This document shows positions 33,073-44,250 of a stretch of 64,000 nt of DNA, piece by piece. Under the pieces are notes generated by a model. The model did no database searches, was not told the origin of the DNA, and saw nothing but the letters and a program-made list of their open reading frames with translations. The position numbers and the translations under genes are program-made. Positions within the stretch are counted from its first letter, which is position 1; each line of letters starts with the position of its first letter. Origin of the DNA: Kuschelorhynchus macadamiae (lineage: Eukaryota; Arthropoda; Insecta; Coleoptera; Curculionidae); assembly GCA_030620095.1 (NCBI GenBank), contig JAUTXW010000588.1, forward strand, positions 1,671,001 through 1,735,000, read 5' to 3'.

Positions 33073-33870
33073 TCCTGTATACCCTTCTACGTAAGCCAGC
33101 TAATTCTCCAGCATGTCGAACATCTTCGTAAGCTTGTTGATATAAAAGAAGTTCTTCTACATGACGAAAAAAAAAACACAAGAAACGAATTAATAAAAGA
33201 ATCGGAACTCGAAAATGTAAGAATAAGGTTATTTAAACTGTCATTTCTCGATCTTGCACATCCGTAGTAATTGTTTTCCTAGGTATATACCAGTCGAACA
33301 GTTTTCTCTCAAAATTCGATAGATGTGAGGCCTCCTCAGTATCAAGAATACATGCACATACTTGTTGATAGAATGGACGTGTAAAAACTGAAAGAACAGA
33401 TTATGCTATCGATTAAAGAATTTGGATCCAGGTCTGGTTTTGGACAGATTCCCAGGTTTTCAGGCCTTCTTAAAGGTAGACCACCTCGTCAACCTCCTCC
33501 TCAGGCGAGAAAATTGTCGACTCCTCCACCCCTGTGACCTTTTTAGGAGGGGGGGCGGAGAGGGTGAAAGCTACCTGGAACCGGTAAAATTACTAATTTT
33601 GATAGGTGGTGTGTCTATTTCAGTTAATTTGTACAGTATGGGTTCTGCCGCCGCTTCCACAAGGGGCGGCTGAGCAATTTGAGAAGTCCTCATATGTTTT
33701 CATCTACGTTGTTAGCTTTTTTCATACGTAATGGATTTTCGACGCCTATTTTCATCACTTTTGCCGTCTCCTAATGGTTCGCTGCCAAGTCTAGTCAACT
33801 CATGTCCCCCATGTACGGCCCCTCCAGTCCATCCCCTACTAGGTCCAAATCATTAAAACTTGTTTTCCAG
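33073..33870. other. Unassigned DNA with GC-rich patch
   Basis: The region 33416-33670 is GC-rich for this window. In one plus frame it reads GSRSGFGQIPRFSGLLKGRP and PPRQPPPQARKLSTPPPL before a stop, a proline-rich composition that could be coding remains. A 75-codon plus frame begins at 33040 in the inverted repeat arm and has no domain. Confidence 0.3.
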
Positions 33871-34002
33871 ACTTCAAAAACTTAGAATGCGAAGAAGGGG
33901 AGGAACTTTCTATGACCGATACTGGAGTATCGCTGTCGATAAATCCAGAAATTGGCCGTTATATAGACGGATTTCTTAACATCGAAGCCTTGAATTCCTC
34001 CT
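33871..34002 (+). CDS. Candidate plus-strand exon, unknown protein
   Basis: A good acceptor (TTGTTTTCCAG) precedes 132 nt without stops that end at a fair donor (GTAAGACT). The open frame has 43 complete codons: FKNLECEEGEELSMTDTGV, SLSINPEIGRYIDGFLNIEA, LNSS. Composition and codon use look natural and acidic, and the length is a multiple of three with equal phases at both ends (a symmetric exon). I do not recognise the protein. It lies in the large intron of the minus-strand ADAM-like gene, on the opposite strand, so it could be a nested gene, a transposon ORF or a pseudogene. Confidence 0.3.
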
Positions 34003-34184
34003 GTAAGACTAGTCACTTCTAGGGCTAAAAACAACAAAATGAGAGTGTTATTTCAACGCAAAGGTTCAGAAATTGGGAATATTGGGTATGTGTTTAATTG
34101 AACACACTAATAATTTAAATATTCGTTGATGCAAGTAGAAATAATTACTTTTACTTTAACAAGAATAAAATATCTTAAAATCTT
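34003..34184. other. AT-rich DNA before a foldback element
   Basis: No feature recognised. Confidence 0.3.
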
Positions 34185-34553
34185 TTTAAAAACAAGCTTT
34201 TATTTATAAACTATTGCAATAGAAAATTAAAATATAATATTTAGCGTATGAAGTTAAATAGTAGAGAACAACCCCATCCTCACTCATCAAAGGCGCAAGC
34301 AGTGTATATATAAAACTTACATAAACACAGAACTTTAAAAAGATTGAATATTTTCTTAAAGGCTTGAGGCTCTATTTCAAGTAAAGGCCTGAAGTTATTA
34401 AAAAAAAAATAAAAGTTCTGTGCTTGCTCCTTTGATTAGTGAGGTGTGTTTCTTCTCTTGTTTCTCTCTGTTTTACTACATTTAACTTAATACGCTAAAT
34501 ATTATTTATTTACTTTTTACTGCGATATTTATAAATAAGAGCTTGTTTTAAAA
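34185..34553. mobile_element. Foldback MITE, about 370 bp
   Basis: The left arm 34185-34302 contains AAACAAGCTTTTATTTATAAA, TAATATTTAGCGTATGAAGTTAAAT and CTCATCAAAGGCGCAAGCA. The right arm 34421-34553 carries the inverse of each in mirror order: TGCTTGCTCCTTTGATTAGTGAG, ATTTAACTTAATACGCTAAATATTA and TTTATAAATAAGAGCTTGTTTTA. The loop of about 118 bp repeats ACAGAACTTT in both orientations. There is no coding capacity. The structure is that of a non-autonomous foldback element, superfamily undetermined. Confidence 0.7.
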
Positions 34554-34929
34554 AATATTGTTTAGTTTAGTAAACCATTAAATTTATTTATAGTTTAGTT
34601 AACAACAATACATTAGAAAATAATCATAAAGATCAGGAAATTAAAACAAACATAGCAAAAATAGACAACACTAAATTAAGAGGAAACTCAAACGATCAGA
34701 GAAAACAAAACACAAAAAATGGAAGAAACAAAGAAAAACGACAAAAATTAAAAACAAAAAAAAGAAAGAAAACGAAAATTCATCCAAAACGAAGGTACCA
34801 ACGTCTTTTAAAAAGCATTTTTTCTGGGAACCATCACATGATGAAAAAAAGAGCAAAACTAGGCAGCCCAAAAATACCAGGTGTAGTTATATTAGAAGTT
34901 TGGCAAGAAGTATTAACAACAAAAATAAG
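34554..34929. other. Lysine-rich, A-rich stretch
   Basis: The plus strand is A-rich with AAAGAAAG-type words. All plus frames give lysine-rich peptides; part may be the basic linker of the transposon protein remnant that follows. Confidence 0.35.
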
Positions 34930-35330
34930 TAAAAAAAGTAAAGGAAATTAAAGAAAACAGAAAAGAATCAGAAAACAAAACGAAAAGGAAAACGAACAGT
35001 TCACGAAGAAACCAAATGGTAAAAAATCAAAACTTTAACAGATGAACAGACGAAGGCGAGATTTTTTTGGTGGTAAATTATAAGGACAAAATATTTCCAG
35101 GAATCATTATTTCGGTTAATAAAAAAAACAAATATTTTCAAGTCAAGTGTATGGAGAAGAAAGGATCGTTTTGAAAATTTCCAGAAAAGGAGGACATATT
35201 AATCTATCCAAAAGGACATGTTGCAATTCAGAAACCAAAATTAATAAATTGTAAACCGAAGGCTTTTATGAAGTTCCCGATACGACAAAAGAGTTTATCA
35301 AGTTATTTAGTAAATAAGAGTCTCTAACTT
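34930..35330 (+). pseudogene. C-terminal domain of a transposon-encoded protein
   Basis: A basic, low-complexity linker (EIKENRKESENKTKRKTN, 34938-34990) is followed, after a stop, by EGEIFLVVNYKDKIFPGIII, NKYFQVKCMEKKGSF, a stop, KFPEKEDILIYPKGHVAIQK. Many insect transposon-derived proteins (CENP-B/jerky-like and others) end in a small beta-rich domain of this type: G.(F/Y)(V/L)V.(Y/F)..K.(F/Y)PG.I, then V.CM.K.G.F.KWPE.EDI. The Trp expected before PE is part of the stop. The DDE domain is not visible. The protein would be nuclear; the domain's job is not established. Confidence 0.5.
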
Positions 35331-37909
35331 GCTATAAAAGGTTTCAAATTGTACCTGTTTTGTAATATTAAATTTTGTGATTACCTCAGGACATACAATA
35401 TTAGGTTAGGTTTTGTTGTTCGTATTTGATAGAAATACTTGTTTCACAACTAATTCAATTAATTTTCATATCCACAATCCACATGGTTATTTGTTTAATA
35501 TTACTAACTATTTTCCCGTTTACATTAATAGTTACCTACCAATTTGTTTACGTACTTGTCCTATTTGTTCTCACTTAGTAGAGAAGTGTAAAATTAAAAC
35601 GGTTTTTTTGTATTGATTATTATATTACAAACCAAGGGACGAAAGTAATATTTACTATGCCAAGGCTGAAGTTTGTAGACTAAGCGGAGGTTAGATAGGG
35701 TCTTAAAGGATTTTTTCTAGAAAACAGATTAAAAGGAAAAAGAGTTAACTTTAATCTTTAGAGGTTTTAAGTGCCACATTAAAGCAGTTTTAGCAAAATT
35801 TAGATCTTTTTTTAAATACCGCGTATAACCGAAATTACCAGCACAAGCATCACGAATATACCTCCTCCCTGTGCTGACATTACCTACATAAGTAACTTTT
35901 GTACTTTTTCATTTATCAAAAAAATTAGTCAAAAAAATTTAGAAACTAGTCTCACTTTTTTTTATTCATAAATCATTTTTAAAACAAATTCATAAAAAGA
36001 TAGTTTCAATATGTACGCAATTTAGAAGTAATCGCATTGGAAAATCATAACTTGTGAAACTAGAGCCTTAAGCCACCGAAGTAACCCGCGTTTACCTTAG
36101 TTCGAAGAAGTGATTTTGTTTATAAATATGCATGTAGGATGATCTACTTTTCCGTGTGTCCCTAAAAAACTTTATTTTAGAATTAATCATAAGACAATTT
36201 TACAACACTATTGTGATTAGTAATTTAAAAGCGGTTCCGTGTGTCAACCAAATACATTTTATGTATAATTAACTAACTAATATCGCATATTATAACTTAG
36301 GCTAATTCCATTATATCTATTTATCAGATATACTAGGGTTTCTAATTAACAGAACAGTGAGAGAACAATAGATTTAAGTAAACTAATTTATAATTAGCAC
36401 TGAACCTTTCAACTTGTTTTGAAATGATTGTCAGCTTTGGCCAAGCATCATTCTACGATAACCATTTCGTTTACATAAGGGATATGATTTGAGTAAGGTA
36501 GTACAGATATTACTAAAGCACACTTGATAAAAGATCCATGATATACGATAAACAAAAATTGAATAGATTCTATTCTGAAACGAACGTTGGTTTAATAGCA
36601 ATAATCCGACTAATTTGAATGCTAAACCTTTCATACTATTGCATTTTAGTTCATGTAATATTGTCAATATTTAGAGTGGGCTGGATTCTCAAAAGATCAT
36701 CTCTGTGGCACTAGTTGAGTATTGATTTATTGACTAAAAATGAATATATGATTTATTTGGTATTATTATTGTTAGTTTTCTACATGCTTCAACAAAACTT
36801 AATTCAATTTTTTTGATATAAGGCAATTCTCAGTTTCCTGATCAAAATGTGTCCGTAACTGTTAGCGTAACTTGGCCCGATGCCCAGATTTGAGACATAA
36901 GGTGTAAATATTTTGAATTTAGTTTTTAAGATTTTGTGGCAAAATTGGCAGTTTTGGCAAAAAGAATTGTGCTAGGTTTTAGGTTAGTACTTAGTTTTTT
37001 GTTAGATATAAAAGAAACTTTACAATAGGTCTTTGTTAATGCAGTGGAGGATCACTGTTTTCCGTAAATACAAATATGCTAAAAATTGAAAATTCAAAAA
37101 ATCTATAAATTTTGCATATTTACTATACAAACGACGCGATTTTTCTAAATTTTTGAAATGTTAGAGAATAAGATCATTTGTAGAAAAAACATTTAGAGAG
37201 TCAAAAAAAAAGGTAATAGATAACACTGATGGTCACGAATAGTCTAACTTAATTCTAGGAGGCTGTTAGGTAGGTAGAAACTTAATACATTTCCTAACCA
37301 CCCTTTTACTAGGGAAGTATTATAATATATCTTTATTGATAATATTAGAATGAAAGACATATCAACTAATTATTAATTAAATTTGTATGTTTAATTTCAT
37401 GTTACTATATTGTACATACAGAATCTTTACTTTCTAAACGAAATACGTTCAAATATTGTTTTGTATAAAATAGAGCTCTTTAAGAGAATTTGTCAGCTTG
37501 AGTTACATCACTTACGATAAAATTATCTATCGATTTGTGTACAATACTTTCATTTCGGTCAATTTTTTTAGAAGCTATGATGTTTTAAAGCCATAAAAAG
37601 GTTTAAGTCTACATTCATCTGTTTGGCAGTTTACTTTACGTCCATACCTACCAAACGCACATGTTCATCCATGCGGCTATATTCGTTCGATAAGAGAGTA
37701 CGCGGTTTTAAAGCTGCGCCACCCGCACGCGAGACGTGTGTTAGATGTCTTTAACCTACATGTAAAAACCAAGATCGGTACGTTTAAAACATGTTTCATC
37801 TTGTATGTTTATTACTTTTCATTCTGGCTGGCTAAATACAGTATACAGTATACATAGAAATTTATTCCGAACAACTGAATCAGTTGCTCGGTAGAAATTT
37901 GTACTTTGT
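35331..37909 (-). other. Intronic AT-rich DNA, nothing recognised
   Basis: Frames at 35413-35616 and 36431-36667 have no domain. A GC-richer patch lies at 37640-37745 without a convincing frame. Confidence 0.4.
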
Positions 37910-38090
37910 AAACAATATCGATTATCAGCTTACAAACAGCGTCGAGGGCCAATTAAAGTCGATGCTGATGAAATCAGTAGCCAATTATCTTCGGTAAATC
38001 GATACGGCGAATGGAGCTCCAACTTCTCGTGAAATTGTTTCTAAAATTGGATTTGTGTCATACGTTTTAAGGATGCTTTAGTTTCCCCCT
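37910..38090 (+). repeat. Unnamed dispersed repeat, copy 2
   Basis: Opposite orientation to the copy at 30541-30690. Shared words: GCGTCGAGGGCCAATTAAAGT, GCCAATTATCTTC, AATCGATAC, GCTCCAACTTCTCGTGAAATTG, TTCTAAAATTGG, then GTCAT...GGATGCTTT. The two copies are roughly 70-75% alike by eye. Confidence 0.6.
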
Positions 38091-39389
38091 GAGAGTTTGA
38101 CTCGGATATCCAGGAAGTTATAATACGCAGGCGTATTTTTCAGAACAGTGTATTACTCAAGTAAATAAATTCGATAGATACGCATTTTTATCTAGAAATA
38201 ACTAAATAATACCTACTGAACATCCGTTAGTCTCGTTATTCACCTAAAAAAATAATTAATAAAAGTTGGGACCAGAAAATACAGAAGAAAGGTACATTAT
38301 GTATAATTTTGATCGCGTTCTCTAATTCATAGGTATTTTTGTTAAACAAGATTCACGTCTAATCAGTAATATTAAAGTATTGAGAAAGCTACTGCTATCA
38401 TAAAAAAAAAAGTTAATTAAAGACGTTTACTAAGTAAAATATAAATTCAGGAATTCAGCTTTTTCAGGTTGCGCAGCGCAGACCTCCATTTTTTGGATTC
38501 ATTCTAAAATCTAAATTTAATTTAATAAAATAGTGCACAAAAGAAAATATTTCAACTTCATTAAAAATTCAAGCTTATAAGGCCACTTTCAGTATAATAT
38601 TTATTTAGCCACAACACCTAGGGAATCTCTTGTATATCCTCTCTGGAAACAGTTTTAGGCCAACCAGTCTCTTTCTAAAAAATTAGCATTGAAGCGCTCT
38701 CCTAGCAACTATTCTCTGATTGGTAAGAAAGAGATAATGTTTATTGACTCTGTAAATAGAAATGTCACTTAGCTTCATATTGTAAGGGTGCTTTGCTTTC
38801 TCAGCCCATAGTGTCCAGCTAGTCTCATCCTGATTTTGAATTTTGAGTGTTTTCTTGAATGATTGGTACCACTGCTGCATGTTATAATAGATTCATATTA
38901 ATAATATTAATATAATATCTAGCTTCGCCTCCGTCCTCTCTCATTTGTCTTTATTCCCTCTATGTTGCGAGTGTCCTTTATTCCAATAAATATATTTAAA
39001 ATATTTGTTTAGAGATTCACCAGTGCTTCATGGCATGCTGGTACAAAGATCTTAGCTGCTTAAGAAGTTACAGAACTTTAGTACTTTATCTATGTAGATT
39101 TAAATTTTGCTGTTATCTCCCGATTATCAAGCTCTCTTGCCGGTATATTATGCCACTTTGTCTAGGTTGGAAAATTCTGGCATATTTAGCTACTGGCGGC
39201 TCACAATAATAGTGCAATCTCCGCTAATAAACGCCCCAATTTGTTTCCCTTTTAGTTATTGTTCTCTCTGTTTTTCCTTTTCAGCGGTTTTATTTTCGTA
39301 AGCTGTGTGAATTGAATGAAGGGTAGATATATTTAAAGCCAAGACGGCAGCCACAGAATTTTAAGAAAGGCGTTTACAGCGTAAATTAT
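38091..39389. other. No supported gene
   Basis: The minus-strand frame 38683-38880 starts MQQWYQSFKKTLKIQNQDE and has natural composition, but no motif or splice evidence. The plus frame at 39107-39301 is hydrophobic and unassigned. Confidence 0.3.
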
Positions 39390-39545
39390 GTAATTCAGTA
39401 AACACCCATCGAAGGTGGAGCTGATCTCAAAATGGCACCATGCTATGAGATCACTCTGGCGCTACCCTGAAAATTTTATCGAGATTGGTTCATCTGTTTC
39501 GGAGTAGTTGATGTACATACGTAAAACAACTTGTGTGGTTTTAAA
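39390..39545 (+). repeat. Fragment of a common insect non-coding repeat
   Basis: CTGAAAATTTTATCGAGATTGGTTCATCTGTTTCGGAGTAGTTGATGTACATACG follows a pattern (ATCG.gATTGGTtCA.c.GTTTCGGAG.AGTT..) that I associate with repetitive non-coding parts of several insect transposons. Family not determined. Confidence 0.35.
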
Positions 39546-41239
39546 ATAAACAAATAATCGAGCTTTACAAACAATTAAAACTTTCGGCTGACAAAAGTTT
39601 TTAACGCCATAGGGTGTAATACAAGTTTCCTTAAGATGTTATATTGGAAGTATTTTCGACCCGGGATTAAATAATGATTCATTTTCACTAACTCTTTTTT
39701 TTTCAATATCCTCACAGTAGAATTCAATCTGTAACATAAACAATTAAGAAGGCGGAGGTTCATTTTGAATCAGGCCAGGGTTTCGCCATTTAAAATTCTT
39801 TAAATTGCTAACCATTAATTTTTACAAAAGAATATAGAGCGCTGACTGTAAGCATAAAGATTAAACCGTATCTTTTCTCTCACACCGCTCAATAGATATA
39901 AAAACGAAACTAATAGTACAATATGTGCATGGATGTGTTGATTGAATTAACAACACATACACACATTTCATAAATAATCTATTCTAAAATGATATTACGT
40001 TTAAGACTCATCTAAAATTAATTCACACGGAATTAACGACCAATTAGTCTCTCTTAATAGATATGGCGCATCGCGCCAAGGAGCGTATTATGTTCAGAAA
40101 TTTACAGAAAATTAACTATTTTAGATTAAACAGTTTTCTTTTGTTCAGAGATAACAGGGTTTGAGTTATTTATTCCTTCAAGTAAAACTTTTATCTCAGA
40201 ATAAAAAACCGACGTCTTAAGATTGATGAGTCAAAATACACTTCTCAAAAAATATGGAATTGTTAAAAATCTGGTAACATTTTGAATACTTGCGCTTCGG
40301 TTAATAATTATCGAATCTAAAAAATACTTTTTATGTCTTGGAAAGCTACTTTTTTCTGTTGGTTTATAATCTTGGGCCATTACAAAGTATGACGTTCCAT
40401 GTATAGGTTGGTCTTTAGCAATAGTACACACGACCAATTTTATATAAAGTTTCTGATAACTAAAAAATAAAGAGTTTTACAGAAAAAAAATTTTTTGGGT
40501 CTTAAGAAAAACACAATTCCAGTAATGGTACTTGGTGTTTAACAGTCATTTGATAGTGGTGCATGATTTTAACATGTAATACAGTAGTATCAGGTTTATA
40601 ATATTGGGTGAGATTTTTAAAATTATTAAGCAAAACATTTCAGTCATTGTCAAATTTACAAATTTAGCCCTGTTATAATACTTATTATAATATGCAGAAA
40701 ATAGGATACAGATAGGATAGATAAAGATTCGAATTGATTTTAGAGACCTCTCGCAAGTGAATATTTCATGCTTGAATGATTTGATGACGGGAAAACAAGA
40801 AACTTTTGAGAGTATGAAAATTAGGAAAAACATTATTGGAAACATAGAAGATACCAAAGACGATAATTTTAATTTATGTTTGTTTCCCTGGCAAAGTTAC
40901 CTGTAATACAAACACCCATGCACATGGCACGTCGCTATTCTCCCTTTGGTTAATAAAAATCAATCAAACATTTTTGTTATGCCAATAATTTATAAAAAAG
41001 AAGATAATGATGTATTTATTATCTACTATAATTCACCATGTTCTTAACTAAAATATTCCCAGATACTAACACAGGAGAAATGAACGCAAACATGCTCAAC
41101 GTATAAAAAAACCAATTTGTCATAGTTACCTTATTGTTAGCGGGTTCGATTCCTCTAGCATTTATAACAGTATGAGAACGATTTGTAATACTTGAAATTC
41201 AGTTACCATCAAGTAGCTGGTCTAAATTTTGTAGGGGAA
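39546..41239. other. Intronic DNA, nothing recognised
   Basis: The minus frame 40546-40857 is 103 codons long and hydrophobic, with an M start, but its composition tracks AT content and no domain is recognisable. GCGGGTTCGATTCCTC near 41142 resembles a tRNA B-box, but no tRNA can be folded around it. Confidence 0.35.
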
Positions 41240-41600
41240 AAACGGGCATGGTCTTTATAGAGCGTTTCGCTGCTGACCGGTACCGTGAGGTTTATTACGG
41301 AAATCTTAGAGCCATATGTCATACATTTTGCTCCCCCCCCTCAATGATGATTTTATATTTATACAAGACAACGCACGTTCGGGACGTCCGTATATTGCTG
41401 AGACGGTAAGGGAATATCTTGTAGAGACTAGGATTTCTGTTATGAACTGGTCAGCCCGAAGCCCAGATCCTAACCCGTGAGAGATCGTAGACGAAGAAAT
41501 TCGTTTGGCTCCTAGTCTGCTATCTGCGATTTGCTATTTGTTAATAAACTTAATTGTAAACATGACAGTCAAACAGTTATAAATGCTAGAGGAGCAAATA
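41240..41600 (+). pseudogene. Tc1/mariner transposase relic, DD37E-like spacing
   Basis: The plus strand reads VRFITEILEPYVIHFAPPLN, DDFIFIQDNARSGRPYIAET, VREYLVETRISVMNWSARSP, DPNP, then TAG and EIVDEE. This is the classic order eiL.P.v..f, fiF.QDNA..H.A, W.ArSPDlNPiE..WdE of Tc1-like catalytic domains. The Ile/Leu before the catalytic Glu has become a stop. There are 37 residues between the Asp of QDN and that Glu, as in DD37E families, although a small insertion (SGRPYI for PH) could mimic this. Only traces of the N-terminal half remain, and upstream frames are shifted. The enzyme would cut and paste at TA. Confidence 0.75.
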
Positions 41601-43053
41601 CCCTCTACGACAAATTGTTTTTTTTTTCATTTGTATGTGAACGCTGAATTAGTGACTAGAAATGTTTTAATTAAGATCATGTTAATTTCAAGTAGGCAGA
41701 CTATATATAAATCATTATGTTTTATAAAAATATTTAAGTTTTTCTTTTTAGTTACCAAAGAGCGAATGGAAAGAAAAAAGCATGGATTAAAGTATAATTT
41801 TTTATTTTCCGTATATCTAATACGTTTTTTCTAATTTACATAGATTCATAATTTTCTTGTTTCCCCGTTATCAAAGCATTCAACAAAGTCAGACATATAA
41901 TTTATAAATTGGAGGTATTAGGTCTCTAAAAATCAGTTCAAATCTTTACCTATTCCATAACTTTTATCCTAATATCATTTTCAAGATGCTTTTTGTATGA
42001 TAGAGCAAATTTAGAGTATTAATAGGTCTAAATTTGCAAATACGGTAGGGACTAAAATGTTTTTCTTAATAATTCTAAATCTCCCTCATTTACATTAATA
42101 TTATCAACTTTGCAACACTAAATTATAATGTCAAAGTCATGCACCATGATCAAATCATTGTTAAACATCAAGTACTATTACTTAAATTGTAATTTTCTTT
42201 GTATCCAAAAAAAATTGTTGTTGTTTTGTTTTGGTTTCCACTAAGGAACAATCTGTATATGGCACCTTAAAAATCAAGCAAATCGATATGTCCGTTCATG
42301 TCAAAAAGTAAACTAAAATTTTCCTGCATTTCCAACACGTCGCCGTCGTTCTTTTTAATGATCCTTGTATAATACAGTGTGCTTCACCTCTAAGCCAACA
42401 TTTTTTCAGATAATAGTAATTTTCCAAAAAAAAAATAATAATATTAATCGAAATCCGAGCATTCAAAATTATACCAGATTCAGTTTATATACATGGTAGT
42501 AAATAAATAGAAAACATAAAGGGCTTTGTACACATGCTAAAGTAATAAGACAACAAAGTCTGTGTGTATAACGTGTATAATATCCAAATCAATTATCATA
42601 GCAGATATCTTTTGACTAATTAGTCATCCTGAATGCTACCTATAAATCGAGTAATAAAACATAATTTTAAAGATGGTGAAAAAGCTAAACAAGCCGACAA
42701 GAACAAGTTGAAACAAACGATATACTTACTAGTCAGTTAACAGACATAAAAGATACATGGTTGCAATTCAATGTTGTTTAAAAATCTACATGTAATAAAG
42801 ACAAAACAAACGCTGACGGAAGTCAAAATAACATTTAAAAAAGCTTTAATTGTCAAAAAGTAAATATAATAGACTAACGTAAACTATTTTGAAAGTATTC
42901 TTAGATACTCTGTATACATTTAGAATAACGTATACTTGGAGGCTTTCTTGAACACATTTATTTAAAAAAAAGAAATATTATTTGTTATAAAGCAATACTA
43001 TTAAAATTACGGAGTAAAATGTTAAATACATACAAATTTTTATAAAAAAAAAA
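41601..43053. other. AT-rich intronic DNA, nothing recognised
   Basis: The plus frame at 41583-41834 follows the transposase remnant but lacks conserved motifs. The remainder is featureless. Confidence 0.35.
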
Positions 43054-43272
43054 TCATATCTTAATATTTGCGGGGGCATCGAAAAATGCACCAAATTTGG
43101 TTTTGCATTCATTGCATTTAAAAAACTCAGTAGAGCGAAATAAAAATGTATAGTTTCTTCCACGGTTGTCACTAACATGTTTTGTAAAAAATACACTACC
43201 CCGTGATATATCAACACTGCCGAAGCTACAAAAGCCGCTCGACCTTTGGGCTAATCTACAAGACAGCGCCAT
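43054..43272 (-). CDS. Small ORF with presequence-like start and CNEC motif, possible ClpX retrocopy fragment
   Basis: The ATG-initiated minus-strand frame has 72 codons and a codon composition richer in GC than its surroundings. The start MALSCRLAQRSSGFCSFGSV has Arg, Ser and Ala and no acidic residues, as in mitochondrial targeting peptides. The C-terminal half has SVFFTKHVSD, then RSTEFFKCNECKTKFGAFF before a stop. A STrFvKCekC..fF pattern occurs in the zinc-binding N-terminal region of mitochondrial ClpX, so a truncated retrocopy of that gene is one guess; one CxxC half would be missing. It could also be a different mitochondrial protein or chance. No introns or poly(A) tract mark it clearly. 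Confidence 0.3.
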   Translation of the reverse strand: MALSCRLAQRSSGFCSFGSVDISRGSVFFTKHVSDNRGRNYTFLFRSTEFFKCNECKTKFGAFFDAPANIKI

Positions 43273-44184
43273 AATATTGTCACAAACGCGGCCTGCATAA
43301 ATATTAATCGTTTTGGGGAACTTGGACTTTATAATTTTTTACCTTTTATTCTATATAAAAGTGCAATAAATGCACATCTATTTAGGCGTGCCCCTTTTTT
43401 AGTATTTATGAACAACACTAACATTGTGCACCACTAAACTCTCGAAAAAGTGTTAATTACTTGTCAAAATAGAAACCATATTTTGTGCGGATAAGAAGTT
43501 GCAGAAAAATATTATGAATTCTGTACAGAATTATTATCTTTTATTTACAAAATGCACCTATATTGACTAAAATCTGTTTGATTTTTAATGCCCCTTTAGT
43601 TTCATTCTATAAAAAAATGTATGAAAAATAGTAGTGTTCTCCTGTTGACCCTTCAATTCCGTCAAAATAAATTAATTTAAAACAGAGGATGAGGCAGTTT
43701 ATACTAGAATGAACATTGGTTTTAAATGTAAATTTCAGTTAGCTTTGGGTAATTTAAGATTAAGTTCCAAAACACAATTATTTGTGTAACTAGTAGTGTG
43801 CCCCTCAGCGAGCATATTATATAGATATATACATGCAAATGCAGTTAAGAACTAGGTATATTAAACTAGTTTGAGCCTGAGGAGTTTCATAAGTAGGCAA
43901 ACGTGATGAAGTAGAGTGCCCGCTCTAAGTAAAGTGACTTAGTTTTTGCTAGACTCTTTGTGACTACCAACATTTTCACGAAATAATGAAATCGACTTAA
44001 AAAATACTGTAAAGTTAAAAATAACATTCGTACTTCATCTTAAAAATTTTATTTTTTACGTACTAAAGTTTTTACTGGAGCCTTGTTTTTTTCCAGTTTT
44101 TTGGTTTTCCTAAAATTCTAGGATTAATTGAAATGGGAGACGAAAATAATGTCCACTTTATCATGACACTTTTTCTCCTCTATA
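43273..44184. other. AT-rich DNA, nothing recognised
   Basis: Three T-flanked GCCCCTTT(A/T) words at about 43390, 43590 and 43800 are weakly similar in context (ATGC.CCC...). No gene. Confidence 0.3.
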
Positions 44185-44250
44185 AAACGCTAAGGTTAAT
44201 TTTACTATCCGACGTTTCGGATTCGAGTGACCATCATCAATAGCTTATAT
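44185..44250 (-). other. Hammerhead-like core / Penelope terminal-repeat relic
   Basis: On the minus strand: TTGATGATGG, a ten-base spacer, then ATCCGAAACGTCGGATAGTAAAATTAACC. The 17-base block GAAACGTCGGATAGTAA is identical to the terminal repeat of the Penelope-like element at 53661. The preceding GATGA and short complementary bases (TGG/CCG) fit a hammerhead core with stem II. No Penelope coding sequence is attached. Confidence 0.45.

Noticed and set aside
37950..37980. CTGATGAAATCAG as a hammerhead core
   Set aside because: No GAAA partner at proper distance; it lies in the coding-like dispersed repeat.
40546..40857. 103-codon hydrophobic minus-strand ORF, possible chemoreceptor piece
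   Set aside because: No conserved receptor motif or splice sites; hydrophobicity follows AT content.
41135..41170. GCGGGTTCGATTCCTC as a tRNA gene
   Set aside because: B-box-like only; no A-box, acceptor or anticodon arm can be folded.
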